Of a DNA stretch of 64,000 nucleotides, positions 22,650-30,038 are shown one piece after another. Position 1 is the first letter of the stretch, and the number at the start of each line of letters is the position of its first letter. The position numbers were made by a program, and so were the translations under genes. This stretch comes from Pseudomonadota bacterium (GTDB taxonomy: Bacteria; Pseudomonadota; Gammaproteobacteria; Steroidobacterales; Steroidobacteraceae): assembly GCA_963205255.1 (NCBI GenBank), contig CAUJIK010000037.1, positions 35,528 through 99,527 of the forward strand, in the 5' to 3' direction. The notes under the pieces were generated by a model. That model was not told the DNA's origin. It made no database searches and saw only the letters and a list, made by a program, of their open reading frames with translations.

Positions 22650-23272
22650 GACAGCGCCAGATCCATGTGCATGCGTTGCGGCATCACACCGCGCCCTTTC
22701 AGCAGCCGCAATGCCAGCTTCGAGCCTGAAGGCTCGAGCGCCAGACGCAGCTGGGCCGCCGAATGTTCCCGCTCCGCATCCAGGGGACGGATCAGCACGC
22801 CCAGCGCATCTCCTTTGCCGGCGGCCAGCGCAAGCCGCCGCAGCTCCTGCATGGCGAGACGTTCGATCCAGCCGAAAACCAGCGTGCAGGCGCCTGACAG
22901 AAGCCCCTGCTCCATGGCCCAGGCCGGCTGCCTGCCGCGGATCACGAGCAGGCGATCGACGCGCGCTCCACAGGATTGCCAGGCGGGCGCATAGGGCTCG
23001 AAGGGCGGCGCGACGAAGGCGCACCAGCGCGCCGCGGGCAGCCGCGTGAGACGCGCCACCAACGGCGCCCAGAGCCTCAGTTCGCCGCAGCCGGATGCCG
23101 GCGCCAGAACCTCGACCAGCCCGCGGCAGGGCCAGCCGCCGCCGGGAAGCACGGCATCCAGCGCCCCGATGCCGGTGGGATGCACCCCGGGAACCGCCGC
23201 ATTGCCTCCGCGCCAGAGCGCAGGATGCTGCAGCAGCGCTTCGAGCCCCGCATGACGAGCTGCTCCGGACAT
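22646..23272 (-). CDS. imuA: ImuA, RecA-like mutasome protein
   Basis: A 208-residue member of the ImuA/SulA-RecA-like family. Family landmarks are VPGVHPTGIGALDAVLPGGGWP near the start, GLVEVLAPASGCGELRL, FVAPPFEPYAPAW and the C-terminal LEPSGSKLALRLLKGRGV. No canonical Walker A is present, as usual for the family. It starts 25 bases after the lexA stop and overlaps imuB by 4 bases, so it should share the LexA-controlled transcript. The intergenic bases contain a short tandem duplication. Confidence 0.92.
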   Translation of the reverse strand: MSGAARHAGLEALLQHPALWRGGNAAVPGVHPTGIGALDAVLPGGGWPCRGLVEVLAPASGCGELRLWAPLVARLTRLPAARWCAFVAPPFEPYAPAWQSCGARVDRLLVIRGRQPAWAMEQGLLSGACTLVFGWIERLAMQELRRLALAAGKGDALGVLIRPLDAEREHSAAQLRLALEPSGSKLALRLLKGRGVMPQRMHMDLALS

Positions 23273-23275
23273 GAC

Positions 23276-23306
23276 TTCATCTAGAGGCCCGGTTCATCTA
23301 GAGGCC
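23276..23306. repeat. Short tandem duplication at the lexA-imuA junction
   Basis: The 14-mer TTCATCTAGAGGCC occurs at 23276-23289 and again at 23293-23306, separated by CGG. The second copy contains the lexA stop codon and last codons; the first is an extra copy in the gap before imuA. It looks like a 17-base slippage duplication that did not affect either reading frame. Confidence 0.85.
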
Positions 23307-23924
23307 AAGGCCCTTGCCACGGCGCACGACACCGACGACCACGCCCTCGATGAGCATGGACTGCTGCTTGAGATCGACCTTGATGGGCTCGAAATCCTCG
23401 TTCTCCGGCAGCAGCCAGGCGATGGGCCCTTCCTGCCGGTAACGCTTGACCGTCACCTCGTTCTCGAGCCGCGCGACGATGATCTGGCGGTTGCGCACAT
23501 TGGGCGTGCGATGCACGGCGACCAGATCGCCATCGAGGATGCCGGCATCCTTCATGCTCATACCGACCACCTTGAGGAGGTAATGCGGCTGCGGGCGGAA
23601 GATGGAAGGATCGATGGTGAGATGATCCTCGATGTTCTGCTCGGCCAGGATGGGACTGCCGGCGGCGACACGGCCGATCAGCGGCAGACCCATCTGCTCG
23701 CGCATGGTGTCCTTGAGCTGGATGCCGCGCGAAGAGCCCGGCAACAGGGTGATGACGCCCTTGCGCGCCAGCGCGCGCAGATGCTCCTCGGCGGCGTTGG
23801 CCGAGCGGAAACCGAACTCGTCGGCGATTTCCTGGCGGGTGGGCGGCATGCCGGTTTCCTGCACCGAGCGCCGGATCAGCCGCAGGATTTCGGTCTGGCG
23901 GGGCGTGAGATTGGATTCGGACAT
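23298..23924 (-). CDS. lexA: LexA repressor
   Basis: A 208-residue SOS repressor and self-cleaving serine protease. The N-terminal winged helix ([43 protein letters not shown]) is followed by the cleavage site AAGSP (Ala-Gly) near residue 94, catalytic Ser in GMSMKDAGI near 129 and catalytic Lys in [12 protein letters not shown] near 166. A LexA box overlaps its own promoter, so it is autoregulated and probably also controls imuA-imuB-dnaE2 downstream. Length matches LexA proteins that travel with the mutasome cassette. Confidence 0.97.
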   Translation of the reverse strand: MSESNLTPRQTEILRLIRRSVQETGMPPTRQEIADEFGFRSANAAEEHLRALARKGVITLLPGSSRGIQLKDTMREQMGLPLIGRVAAGSPILAEQNIEDHLTIDPSIFRPQPHYLLKVVGMSMKDAGILDGDLVAVHRTPNVRNRQIIVARLENEVTVKRYRQEGPIAWLLPENEDFEPIKVDLKQQSMLIEGVVVGVVRRGKGLGL

Positions 23925-23953
23925 GGCCGTGAGGCTCCCGGACTGGTTTTCTG

Positions 23954-23967
23954 TACAGTGAACTGTA
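23954..23967. repeat. Inverted repeat beside the LexA box
   Basis: TACAGT-GA-ACTGTA is a perfect 6-base inverted repeat with a 2-base spacer, overlapping the LexA box by five bases. It reuses the CTGTA half-site. It could assist LexA binding or be a second operator; that is inference. Confidence 0.5.
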
Positions 23968-23978
23968 TATAAACACAG
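23963..23978. promoter_or_regulatory. LexA operator (SOS box)
   Basis: CTGTATATAAACACAG matches the gammaproteobacterial CTG-N10-CAG consensus, with an AT-rich centre. It covers the -10 element of the minus-strand lexA promoter, about 39 bases upstream of the lexA ATG, and lies 28 bases before the divergent oxidoreductase start at 24006. Confidence 0.88.
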
Positions 23979-23995
23979 CCGCGAAGTAATGGCAA
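23967..23995 (-). promoter_or_regulatory. lexA-imuA-imuB-dnaE2 promoter
   Basis: On the minus strand, TTGCCA (23995-23990) is a -35 and TTATAT (23972-23967) a -10, with 17-base spacing. The LexA box covers the -10. No other promoter is evident between lexA and dnaE2. Confidence 0.65.
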
Positions 23996-24005
23996 ACTGC
24001 GACTC

Positions 24006-25610
24006 ATGGCCACCACCCCTTCCGAGTTCGATGTCGCCTTCATTGGCGCCGGGCACAATGGCCTGACCTGCGCCGCCTACCTTGCGCAGGCCGGCCTCAG
24101 GGTGGCGCTGTTCGAGCGCCGCAATGTCGCGGGCGGCGCGGCCGTCACCGAGGAATTTCATCCCGGCTTCCGCAACTCCACGGCCAGCTACACCGTGAGC
24201 CTGCTGCATCCACAGGTGATCCGCGACCTGCGCCTGGCGCAGCACGGCCTCAAGGTGCTGGAGCGGCCGCTGCTCAACTATGTGGTCGAAGGTCCGGGGC
24301 GCGGCTTTGCCATCGGCCCGACCAGCACCGACACCAGGCGCCGTCTTGCCGCGCGTTCGCCACGCGATGCCGAGCGCTACGGGGCTTATCACGCGCAGCT
24401 CGACGCCGCGGTGGCGCTGCTCAAGGACCTGCTGCTCGAAACCCCGCCCACCGACCTGTCGCGCTTTCCCGATCTGTGGAGCGCGCTGCGCGTTGGCCGG
24501 CGCTTTCGCGCGCTGCCCATCGAAACCCAGCGCGCGGTGCACGAGATCTTCACGCGCAGCGCCGGCGATCTGCTCGACGGCTGGTTCGAGGACGAAGGTC
24601 TCAAGGCCGCCTATGGTTTCGACGCCGTGGTCGGCAACTACGCCAGCCCCTACACGCCGGGCAGCGCCTATGTGCTGCTGCATCACGCCTTCGGTGAGGT
24701 GAATGGCAAACCCGGCATCTGGGGTCATGCGGTGGGCGGCATGGGCGCCATCACCCAGGCCATGGCGCGCGAGGCCCAGGCCCACGGCGCGCACATCGAA
24801 CTGGAAGCACCCGTGGAGCGGATACGGATGGAAGGCCAGCGCGCCCGCGGCCTGAGACTTGCCGACGGACGCGAAGTGCGCGCCACGCGCGTGATAGCGA
24901 ACGTCAATCCGCGCTTCCTCTATCTGAACCTGCTGGAGCCGGAACATGTGCCAGCGCCCATCCTCGAGCGCATGCGGCGCTATCGGGCAGGCTCGGCGAC
25001 CTTCCGCATGAATGTGGCGCTGTCGGAGCTGCCGGCCTTCGATGCCAGCGGCCCGGGCGGCTCCGACCTGCATCGCTCCGGCATCCTCATCGCGCCCACG
25101 CTGGGGTACCTCGACCGCGCGCATCTGGACGCCCGCCGCGACGGCATGTCGACCGAGCCCGTGATCGAGATGCTGATCCCGAGCACGGTGGATGATTCAC
25201 TGGCGCCGCCCGGCGCGCATGTGGCCAGCCTCTTCTGCCAGCACTTCGCGCCGCAGCTGCCCGGCCGCTCCTGGCACGAGGCACGCGTGGAGGCAACGCA
25301 GCGCATCCTCGACACCGTCGACCGCCACGCGCCGAATTTCAGACGCAGCGTGCTGGCGGTTTCGGCGCTGTCGCCGCTGGATCTGGAAGAGCGCTTCGGT
25401 CTGCCTTCGGGCGACATCTTCCATGGCGCACTGGGACTGGACCAGCTGTGGGCGGCGCGCCCCCTGCTCGGACATGGCGATTACCGGAGCGGAATTCCCG
25501 GGTTGTATCTGTGCGGTTCGGGCGCTCATCCCGGCGGCGGCGTCACCGGCATACCGGGACGCAACTGCGCGCGCGAAGTGTTGCGTGATCATCACAGAAA
25601 ACGTTTCTGA
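24006..25610 (+). CDS. Phytoene dehydrogenase-like FAD oxidoreductase
   Basis: A 534-residue flavoprotein of the COG1233 (phytoene desaturase/PYROXD2-like) group. The FAD fold [21 protein letters not shown] begins at residue 9 and is followed by the [15 protein letters not shown] region. A C-terminal FAD motif, [20 protein letters not shown], is near residue 500. No carotenoid genes surround it, so a carotenoid role should not be assumed; the PYROXD2-like branch has unknown substrates. Its start is divergent from lexA, with an 81-base shared control region holding the LexA box; SOS-linked regulation is possible but not shown. Confidence 0.88.
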   Translation: MATTPSEFDVAFIGAGHNGLTCAAYLAQAGLRVALFERRNVAGGAAVTEEFHPGFRNSTASYTVSLLHPQVIRDLRLAQHGLKVLERPLLNYVVEGPGRGFAIGPTSTDTRRRLAARSPRDAERYGAYHAQLDAAVALLKDLLLETPPTDLSRFPDLWSALRVGRRFRALPIETQRAVHEIFTRSAGDLLDGWFEDEGLKAAYGFDAVVGNYASPYTPGSAYVLLHHAFGEVNGKPGIWGHAVGGMGAITQAMAREAQAHGAHIELEAPVERIRMEGQRARGLRLADGREVRATRVIANVNPRFLYLNLLEPEHVPAPILERMRRYRAGSATFRMNVALSELPAFDASGPGGSDLHRSGILIAPTLGYLDRAHLDARRDGMSTEPVIEMLIPSTVDDSLAPPGAHVASLFCQHFAPQLPGRSWHEARVEATQRILDTVDRHAPNFRRSVLAVSALSPLDLEERFGLPSGDIFHGALGLDQLWAARPLLGHGDYRSGIPGLYLCGSGAHPGGGVTGIPGRNCAREVLRDHHRKRF

Positions 25611-25814
25611 ATCCGGCTTTTTCCCCTCTGGCATCATGTCGCTGCCAGCCGACACCCATAGCAAAAAGCGGTTGCCTTGCAGCATGCAGTTATGGTCAAG
25701 TTGTGCACCCGCCGAAAAACAGGGCGTCATGATTGATGTCCCAAGCGGTATGTTCTGTGTTTGTTTTTTGAAACTTAGGTTTGTGGGATCTCCACGAGCA
25801 AAAGGGGAATGACA

Positions 25815-26126
25815 ATGAAGAGCGCGATTGGAATCAAGATTGCCGCCGTGGCCGCCGTGGCCGCGCTGGCTGGCTGCACCGACCTCAAGCCTCTCCAGGC
25901 CCAGGTTGATGACCTGAAGGCCCAGGTGGGTCGTCTGTCCTCGGATGTGGCCGCCCACAAGGCCGATCGCACGGACGCGAACGCCGCTGCCGCCGCTTCG
26001 CAGAAGGCCGATGCCGCCCAGGCGACGGCGAACCAGGCTCTGGCTGCCGCCCAGTCGGCCCAGTCCGGTGTGAACGAAGTGAACGAGAAGATCAACCGCA
26101 TGTTCCAGCGGTCGGTCTCGAAGTAA
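25815..26126 (+). CDS. Braun-type (Lpp/OprI-like) alanine-zipper lipoprotein
   Basis: A 103-residue lipoprotein: hydrophobic signal ending ALAGC, lipidated Cys near residue 20, then a long helix with alanine-rich heptads (repeated AQV/AAQ/QA patterns) and the ending RSVSK. A C-terminal Lys is the residue Lpp uses to attach to peptidoglycan. The second ATG (25815) is preferred because AGGGG lies seven bases upstream of it; the first ATG (25809) abuts the ribosome site. Preceded by about 200 bases with no gene and followed by a strong terminator, as expected for an abundant structural lipoprotein. Confidence 0.82.
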   Translation: MKSAIGIKIAAVAAVAALAGCTDLKPLQAQVDDLKAQVGRLSSDVAAHKADRTDANAAAAASQKADAAQATANQALAAAQSAQSGVNEVNEKINRMFQRSVSK

Positions 26127-26148
26127 GCCCAAAGCGCACACTTCAATG

Positions 26149-26176
26149 AAAAACGCCGCCTTCGGGCGGCGTTTTT
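26149..26176. terminator. Bidirectional intrinsic terminator
   Basis: AAAAACGCCGCC, TTCG loop, GGCGGCGTTTTT: a perfect 8-base GC stem (ACGCCGCC/GGCGGCGT) with a UUCG-type tetraloop, flanked by A and T runs. It ends the lipoprotein gene on the plus strand and serves fabH, which ends at 26233, on the minus strand. Confidence 0.9.
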
Positions 26177-26232
26177 CTTTTGCGGCAGGGGAAAGCGCTG
26201 TGCGGCAGCGCAGCGAGCGCACGAGGAACGCG

Positions 26233-27198
26233 CTAGAAACGCACCAGCGCAGAGCCCCATGTGAAGCCGCCGCCGAAGGCTTCCAGCAGCAGCGTGTCGC
26301 CCTTGCGGATGCGACCATCGCGCACGCCGGTATCCAGCGCCAGCGGCACCGAAGCGGCCGACGTGTTGCCATGGTCCTGCACGGTGACGATCACGCGCTC
26401 CATCGGCAGATCGAGCTTCTTCGCCACCGCCTGGATGATGCGGATGTTGGCCTGGTGCGGCACCAGCCAGTCGATGGCCGACCGGGACAGGTTGTTCTTC
26501 GCCAGCACCTCGTCGACCGAGTTGCCGAGCATGGTCACGGCCACCTTGAAAGTCTCGCGGCCGGCCATGCGGATCACGGCCTTGCCGTCAGAACCGGCCT
26601 CGTACCCACTGGACACTCCGCCAGTGCAGTAGAGCAGGTCCTTGTAGCCGCCATCGGCGTGCAGATGCGTGGAGATGATGCCCGGCTCTTCGGAGGCCGT
26701 CAGCACCACCGCGCCCGCCCCATCAGCGAACAGGATGGCCGTGGTGCGGTCGGTGAAATCGGTGATGCGGGTGAGCGTCTCGGCGCCCACCACCAGCGCG
26801 CGCCGGGCATCGCCGGTGCGCACGAACTTCTCGGCTATCGACAGGGCGTAGATGAAGCCGCTGCAGGCCGCCTCGACACTGAAGGCCGGCACGCCGCGAC
26901 AACCCAGGCGCGCCTGCAACAGCGTGCCCGGATTGGGGAACACCAGATCGGGCGTCGCCGTGGCAAAGACGATGAGATCGATGTCGCCAGGCGCAAGGCC
27001 GGCGGCTTCGATCGCGCGCCGCGCCGCCTTCTCCGCAAGATCGACCGTGGTTTCGCCCTCGGCGGCATAGTGCCGCCGCTGGATCCCGGTGCGTTCGCGG
27101 ATCCACTCATCCGTGGTGTCCATCATCTTCTCGAGGTCCGTGTTGTGCACGACACGCTCGGGAAGGTACGACCCCGTACCGGAGATTCGGGCGTACAG
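26233..27198 (-). CDS. fabH: 3-oxoacyl-ACP synthase III
   Basis: KAS III condenses acetyl-CoA with malonyl-ACP to start fatty acid synthesis. The catalytic triad is visible: Cys in VEAACSGF, His in PHQANIRI, Asn in DHGNTSAAS. Starting at the internal GTG (27150) would remove the first conserved strand. The reading frame upstream gives YARISGTGSYLPERVV, exactly the family N-terminus, and the only codon available before the in-frame rpmF stop is CTG at 27198. It has AGGA seven bases upstream. I therefore call a CTG start, giving 321 residues (family about 317-325). plsX, usually between rpmF and fabH, is absent, as are fabD, fabG and acpP downstream. Confidence 0.93.
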   Translation of the reverse strand: MYARISGTGSYLPERVVHNTDLEKMMDTTDEWIRERTGIQRRHYAAEGETTVDLAEKAARRAIEAAGLAPGDIDLIVFATATPDLVFPNPGTLLQARLGCRGVPAFSVEAACSGFIYALSIAEKFVRTGDARRALVVGAETLTRITDFTDRTTAILFADGAGAVVLTASEEPGIISTHLHADGGYKDLLYCTGGVSSGYEAGSDGKAVIRMAGRETFKVAVTMLGNSVDEVLAKNNLSRSAIDWLVPHQANIRIIQAVAKKLDLPMERVIVTVQDHGNTSAASVPLALDTGVRDGRIRKGDTLLLEAFGGGFTWGSALVRF

Positions 27199-27201
27199 GC
27201 G

Positions 27202-27396
27202 TCAGTCCTGGTCGGCGGCTTCGGCAGGCGCCTCGATCACGCGACGGCCACGATAGAAGCCATCAGGCGTGATGCGGTGACGCAGATGCGTTTCACCGGA
27301 CTGCGGATCCACGGACAGCGCAGGCCGCGTGGCCTTGTCGTGCGAGCGGTGCATACCGCGCTTCGAGGGAGTCTTGCGACTCTTTTGTACTGGCAT
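27202..27396 (-). CDS. rpmF: 50S ribosomal protein L32
   Basis: A 64-residue ribosomal protein. The start [20 protein letters not shown] is diagnostic, with [18 protein letters not shown] in the second half. No zinc-binding cysteines are present, as in many gammaproteobacterial L32 proteins. It lies 15 bases after yceD and 3 bases before the proposed fabH CTG, in the same frame as fabH. The yceD-rpmF pairing is standard. Confidence 0.96.
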   Translation of the reverse strand: MPVQKSRKTPSKRGMHRSHDKATRPALSVDPQSGETHLRHRITPDGFYRGRRVIEAPAEAADQD

Positions 27397-27411
27397 TTGT
27401 CAGCTCTCCAA

Positions 27412-27930
27412 TCAATTCCTGCGACTGCCGCCGAGCATCTCGCCCAGCGCGGCAAACGGTCTCTGCGTCGGCGCCGCTTCCACCGGGGGAATCACCCCGT
27501 CGCTTGCGCCGCCGCACTCGCCATCCCGGTGCATCGGTGCAGCCGGCAATGCGAGCAACAATTCCTCTTCCACCAGCTCACGCAGGCGGATCCGCCCATC
27601 CGGGCAGCATGCGGTCTCGAACTCCTCCGGCACACCGTCCACTTCGGCTTCGGAGCCGACCAGCGCCACTTCCGAGCCGCCCGCCACCTTCATGGTGAAA
27701 GGCGCAAGGCAGCGCTGGCAACGCAGCAGCAGATCCGCGCTGGCTTCAACCTTCGCCACGACATGCCCCCGCTCCCGGCGGAAAGCAATACGGGCATCGG
27801 CTGTACCAGCGGTAGAAGCCAGCTGAGGCGCAAGACGTTCGAGACCCTGCACCGGAACCACGAGCCCGACCTGCGCACCAGCATCGGCGAGCACGTCGAC
27901 ATCGGCAAGTTTCGAGCCGTCGTCCGGCAT
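27412..27930 (-). CDS. yceD: YceD/DUF177 family protein
   Basis: A 172-residue protein of the DUF177 family, linked in bacteria and plastids to 23S rRNA accumulation. The conserved core is LLLRCQRCLAPF, with a CxxC pair, and later VEEELLLALPAAPMH; the C-terminus ends PFAALGEMLGG. First gene of yceD-rpmF-fabH, with a near-consensus promoter in the 47-base gap to the divergent maf gene. Confidence 0.9.
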   Translation of the reverse strand: MPDDGSKLADVDVLADAGAQVGLVVPVQGLERLAPQLASTAGTADARIAFRRERGHVVAKVEASADLLLRCQRCLAPFTMKVAGGSEVALVGSEAEVDGVPEEFETACCPDGRIRLRELVEEELLLALPAAPMHRDGECGGASDGVIPPVEAAPTQRPFAALGEMLGGSRRN

Positions 27931-27939
27931 GGGGCGCGT

Positions 27940-27968
27940 ATCATAGGTTTGCGCCCTACCCAAGTCAA
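27940..27968 (-). promoter_or_regulatory. yceD-rpmF-fabH promoter
   Basis: On the minus strand, TTGACT (27968-27963), a 17-base spacer and TATGAT (27945-27940) form a near-consensus sigma-70 promoter. The yceD ATG follows at 27930, implying a very short leader of a few bases. Confidence 0.78.
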
Positions 27969-27977
27969 AACAAGCCC

Positions 27978-28589
27978 TTGATTGCCGATGAACTTCTGCC
28001 CGCGGTCGCGCCGCGCCTGATCCTGGCGTCGACCTCCCCGCATCGCCGCGCCCTGCTGGCGCGCCTGGGGCTGCCCTTCGAATGCCAGGCCCCGGAAGTG
28101 GAAGAAACCCTGCTGGCCGGCGAGCTGCCCGCGGACCGGGCCCTGCGGCTGGCACGCGCCAAGGCCGCTGCCGTGGCCCGGCGGCAGCCCGAAAGCCTCG
28201 TCATCGGCAGCGACCAGGTGGCAAGCCTGAACCGCGCCGGGCAGTGGCACTGGCTGCACAAACCCGGCAACCGGCAGACCTGCCGCGAACAGCTGCTTTC
28301 CATGTCCGGCTGCGAAGTCGCTTTCCATACTGCGACAGTGCTCGCTACGCCCGCGGGCGCGCACGAGCATGTGGACTTCACCGCCGTGCGCTTCCGGACG
28401 CTGTCGCCTGCGGAAGTAGATCGCTACATCGACCGCGAACCGGCCTTCGACTGCGCCGGCGGCTTCAAGTGCGAGGGCCTCGGCGTGACTTTGTTCGATT
28501 CGATCGCGACGCAGGACCCGACCGCCCTGATCGGCCTGCCGCTGATCTGGCTTTGCCAGGCGCTGCGCTCGGCGGGCGTCGCGGTCTGA
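27978..28589 (+). CDS. Maf-family nucleotide pyrophosphatase (YceF-like)
   Basis: A 203-residue Maf/Ham1-fold enzyme that hydrolyses non-canonical NTPs. LILASTSPHRRALLARLGLPFE, VIGSDQVA and REPAFDCAGGFKCEGLG are typical of the YceF subgroup, whose characterised member acts on 7-methyl-GTP. The start is TTG at 27978 because no in-frame ATG or GTG precedes the conserved motif. Its 3' end overlaps the convergent rluC coding region by 125 bases. The yceD-maf divergence is a common neighbourhood. Confidence 0.9.
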   Translation: MIADELLPAVAPRLILASTSPHRRALLARLGLPFECQAPEVEETLLAGELPADRALRLARAKAAAVARRQPESLVIGSDQVASLNRAGQWHWLHKPGNRQTCREQLLSMSGCEVAFHTATVLATPAGAHEHVDFTAVRFRTLSPAEVDRYIDREPAFDCAGGFKCEGLGVTLFDSIATQDPTALIGLPLIWLCQALRSAGVAV

Positions 28590-29643
28590 CCGGACGCGCC
28601 GGCGGCGCCTGCATCTGCGCCGCGACAATGCCGGCGCTGACCGCGCCGGCGGGCTTCAGATTTCCCGCTCGCGCTGCGAGCGCATCCACCACTGCCTTCA
28701 GTTCAGGCGGCAGCGGCGCGCTGATGTTCATGTCCACCTGCCTTTCGGGATCGATGAAGCCCACGCTGTGCGCATGCAGGAACATGCGCGCCAGACCGAA
28801 GGCGCGCAGCTGGTCATTGAATGCGGCGTCACCGTATTTTCCGTCGCCGGCCACCGGGTGGCCGGCATAGGCGGCATGCACGCGGATCTGGTGCGTGCGG
28901 CCGGTGTAGAGACGCACTTCCACCAGCGTCGCGAGGCGCCCGAAGAACTGAACCACACGAAACTCGCTGGCCGCCGGCTTGCCGTTGGCATCGGCCTTCA
29001 CGGTGCGTTCTCCACCGACGCGCAAGTCGGTGCGCAGCGGCACGTCGATGCGCTTGCGGCCCAGCTCCCACTTGCCGCGCAGCAACGCCAGATAGCGTTT
29101 CTCGAATCCGCTCTCCTCGCCTTCGGCTTCTTCGCGCAGCAGCGCATGCAGGCTGCGCAGCATCGAGCGGCGGCGCGCGACCAGCAGACAGCCGCTGGTG
29201 TCGCGGTCGAGACGATGCACCAGTTCCAGCTCTTCTTCCGGGCGCGCGGCGCGCAGCGCCTCGATCACGCCATGACTGATGCCGCTGCCGCCATGCACGG
29301 CGACACCGGCCGGCTTGTCGATCACCAGCAGGCGCGGATCCTCATAGAGCACCGCGGCGTTGATCCGATCCACCAGCGCCGCCGGCACCCGCCGGCCGGC
29401 CGGCGCCACGACCACGGGCTCCTCACGCACCGGCGGCAGGCGCAACTGGTCGCCAGCAGCCACCCGGGCATCGCCGGCCACCCGCTTTCCGTTGAGCCGC
29501 ACCTCGCCCTTGCGCAGCAGCCGGAACAGGCGGGTGCGGGGTACTGTGGGCAGCAGGCGCGCGAGCACCTTGTCCACGCGTTGCCCGGCATCTTCGGGCC
29601 CCAGGACCTCATGACGCACCGCAGTGCGTGGCTCTGTGCTCAT
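28465..29643 (-). CDS. rluC: 23S rRNA pseudouridine synthase RluC
   Basis: A 392-residue RluA-family enzyme expected to modify U955, U2504 and U2580 of 23S rRNA. The S4 domain (QRVDKVLARLLPTVPRTRLFRLLRKGEVRLNGKR region) is at the N-terminus; the catalytic Asp lies in VHRLDRDTSGCLLVA near residue 145, with LYTGRTHQIRVH and GHPVAGDGKYG after it. The final 50-70 residues form a basic Pro/Ser/Arg tail beyond the usual 320 residues, and this tail is encoded opposite the maf 3' end. Confidence 0.93.
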   Translation of the reverse strand: MSTEPRTAVRHEVLGPEDAGQRVDKVLARLLPTVPRTRLFRLLRKGEVRLNGKRVAGDARVAAGDQLRLPPVREEPVVVAPAGRRVPAALVDRINAAVLYEDPRLLVIDKPAGVAVHGGSGISHGVIEALRAARPEEELELVHRLDRDTSGCLLVARRRSMLRSLHALLREEAEGEESGFEKRYLALLRGKWELGRKRIDVPLRTDLRVGGERTVKADANGKPAASEFRVVQFFGRLATLVEVRLYTGRTHQIRVHAAYAGHPVAGDGKYGDAAFNDQLRAFGLARMFLHAHSVGFIDPERQVDMNISAPLPPELKAVVDALAARAGNLKPAGAVSAGIVAAQMQAPPARPVRPRRPPSAAPGKARSAAGRSGRSGPASRSNRTKSRRGPRT

Positions 29644-30038
29644 TATTTACGTAACGCCTTGTTTTTGAAGCAGCCATCAGTATACTTCGCGCCACGTGCC
29701 CAGGCGGGCCCGCCAGACAGGCTCAAAACCCGCCCTAACGAGGCATGAAACCCCGCGGCGCATGTCGCCGCGTCTTCAGTTGATCCCCTAAATCAGGATC
29801 ATCGTACGGCAGGCCAGGTGAGCAACTCCCGGGCCGGCAGATTTAAGGATTGCTTGAGGATCCCGCGTCAGAGTCGGGGTCCCGCGCCAACACCAAGTGC
29901 AGGTCACAATCCAAGCGTTCCTCACCAGTTTTCTGGCGCAGCTGGACGCGTTCTTCTGCCTGTTTCAAAACGTTGCAGCGCCCGCTCCCGCGCGCGCCAG
30001 CACCTGCCCTGCCGCTCAAATCTCATTGAGTGGAATTC
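29644..30038 (+). other. Long 5' leader of rne
   Basis: This 395-base stretch has no credible gene. It holds the candidate rne promoter at 29659-29686 and then about 345 bases of leader, close to the length of the E. coli rne leader that mediates RNase E autoregulation. A clear hairpin (CGCGGCG-loop-CGCCGCG) lies at 29754-29772, and a small CTCAA/TTGAG hairpin sits at 30015-30030 just before the start codon. Confidence 0.6.
29659..29686 (+). promoter_or_regulatory. Candidate rne promoter
   Basis: TTGTTT (29659-29664) and TATACT (29681-29686) with a 16-base spacer, directed toward rne. It starts 16 bases from the divergent rluC ATG. Confidence 0.5.

Noticed and set aside
24006..25610. Carotenoid biosynthesis locus
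   Set aside because: Only a phytoene dehydrogenase-like oxidoreductase is present; no crtB, crtE or other carotenoid genes in the window.
25611..25814. Additional small gene or clear promoter before the Lpp-like gene
   Set aside because: No frame with a ribosome site and no good hexamer pair; the promoter must be here but I cannot place it.
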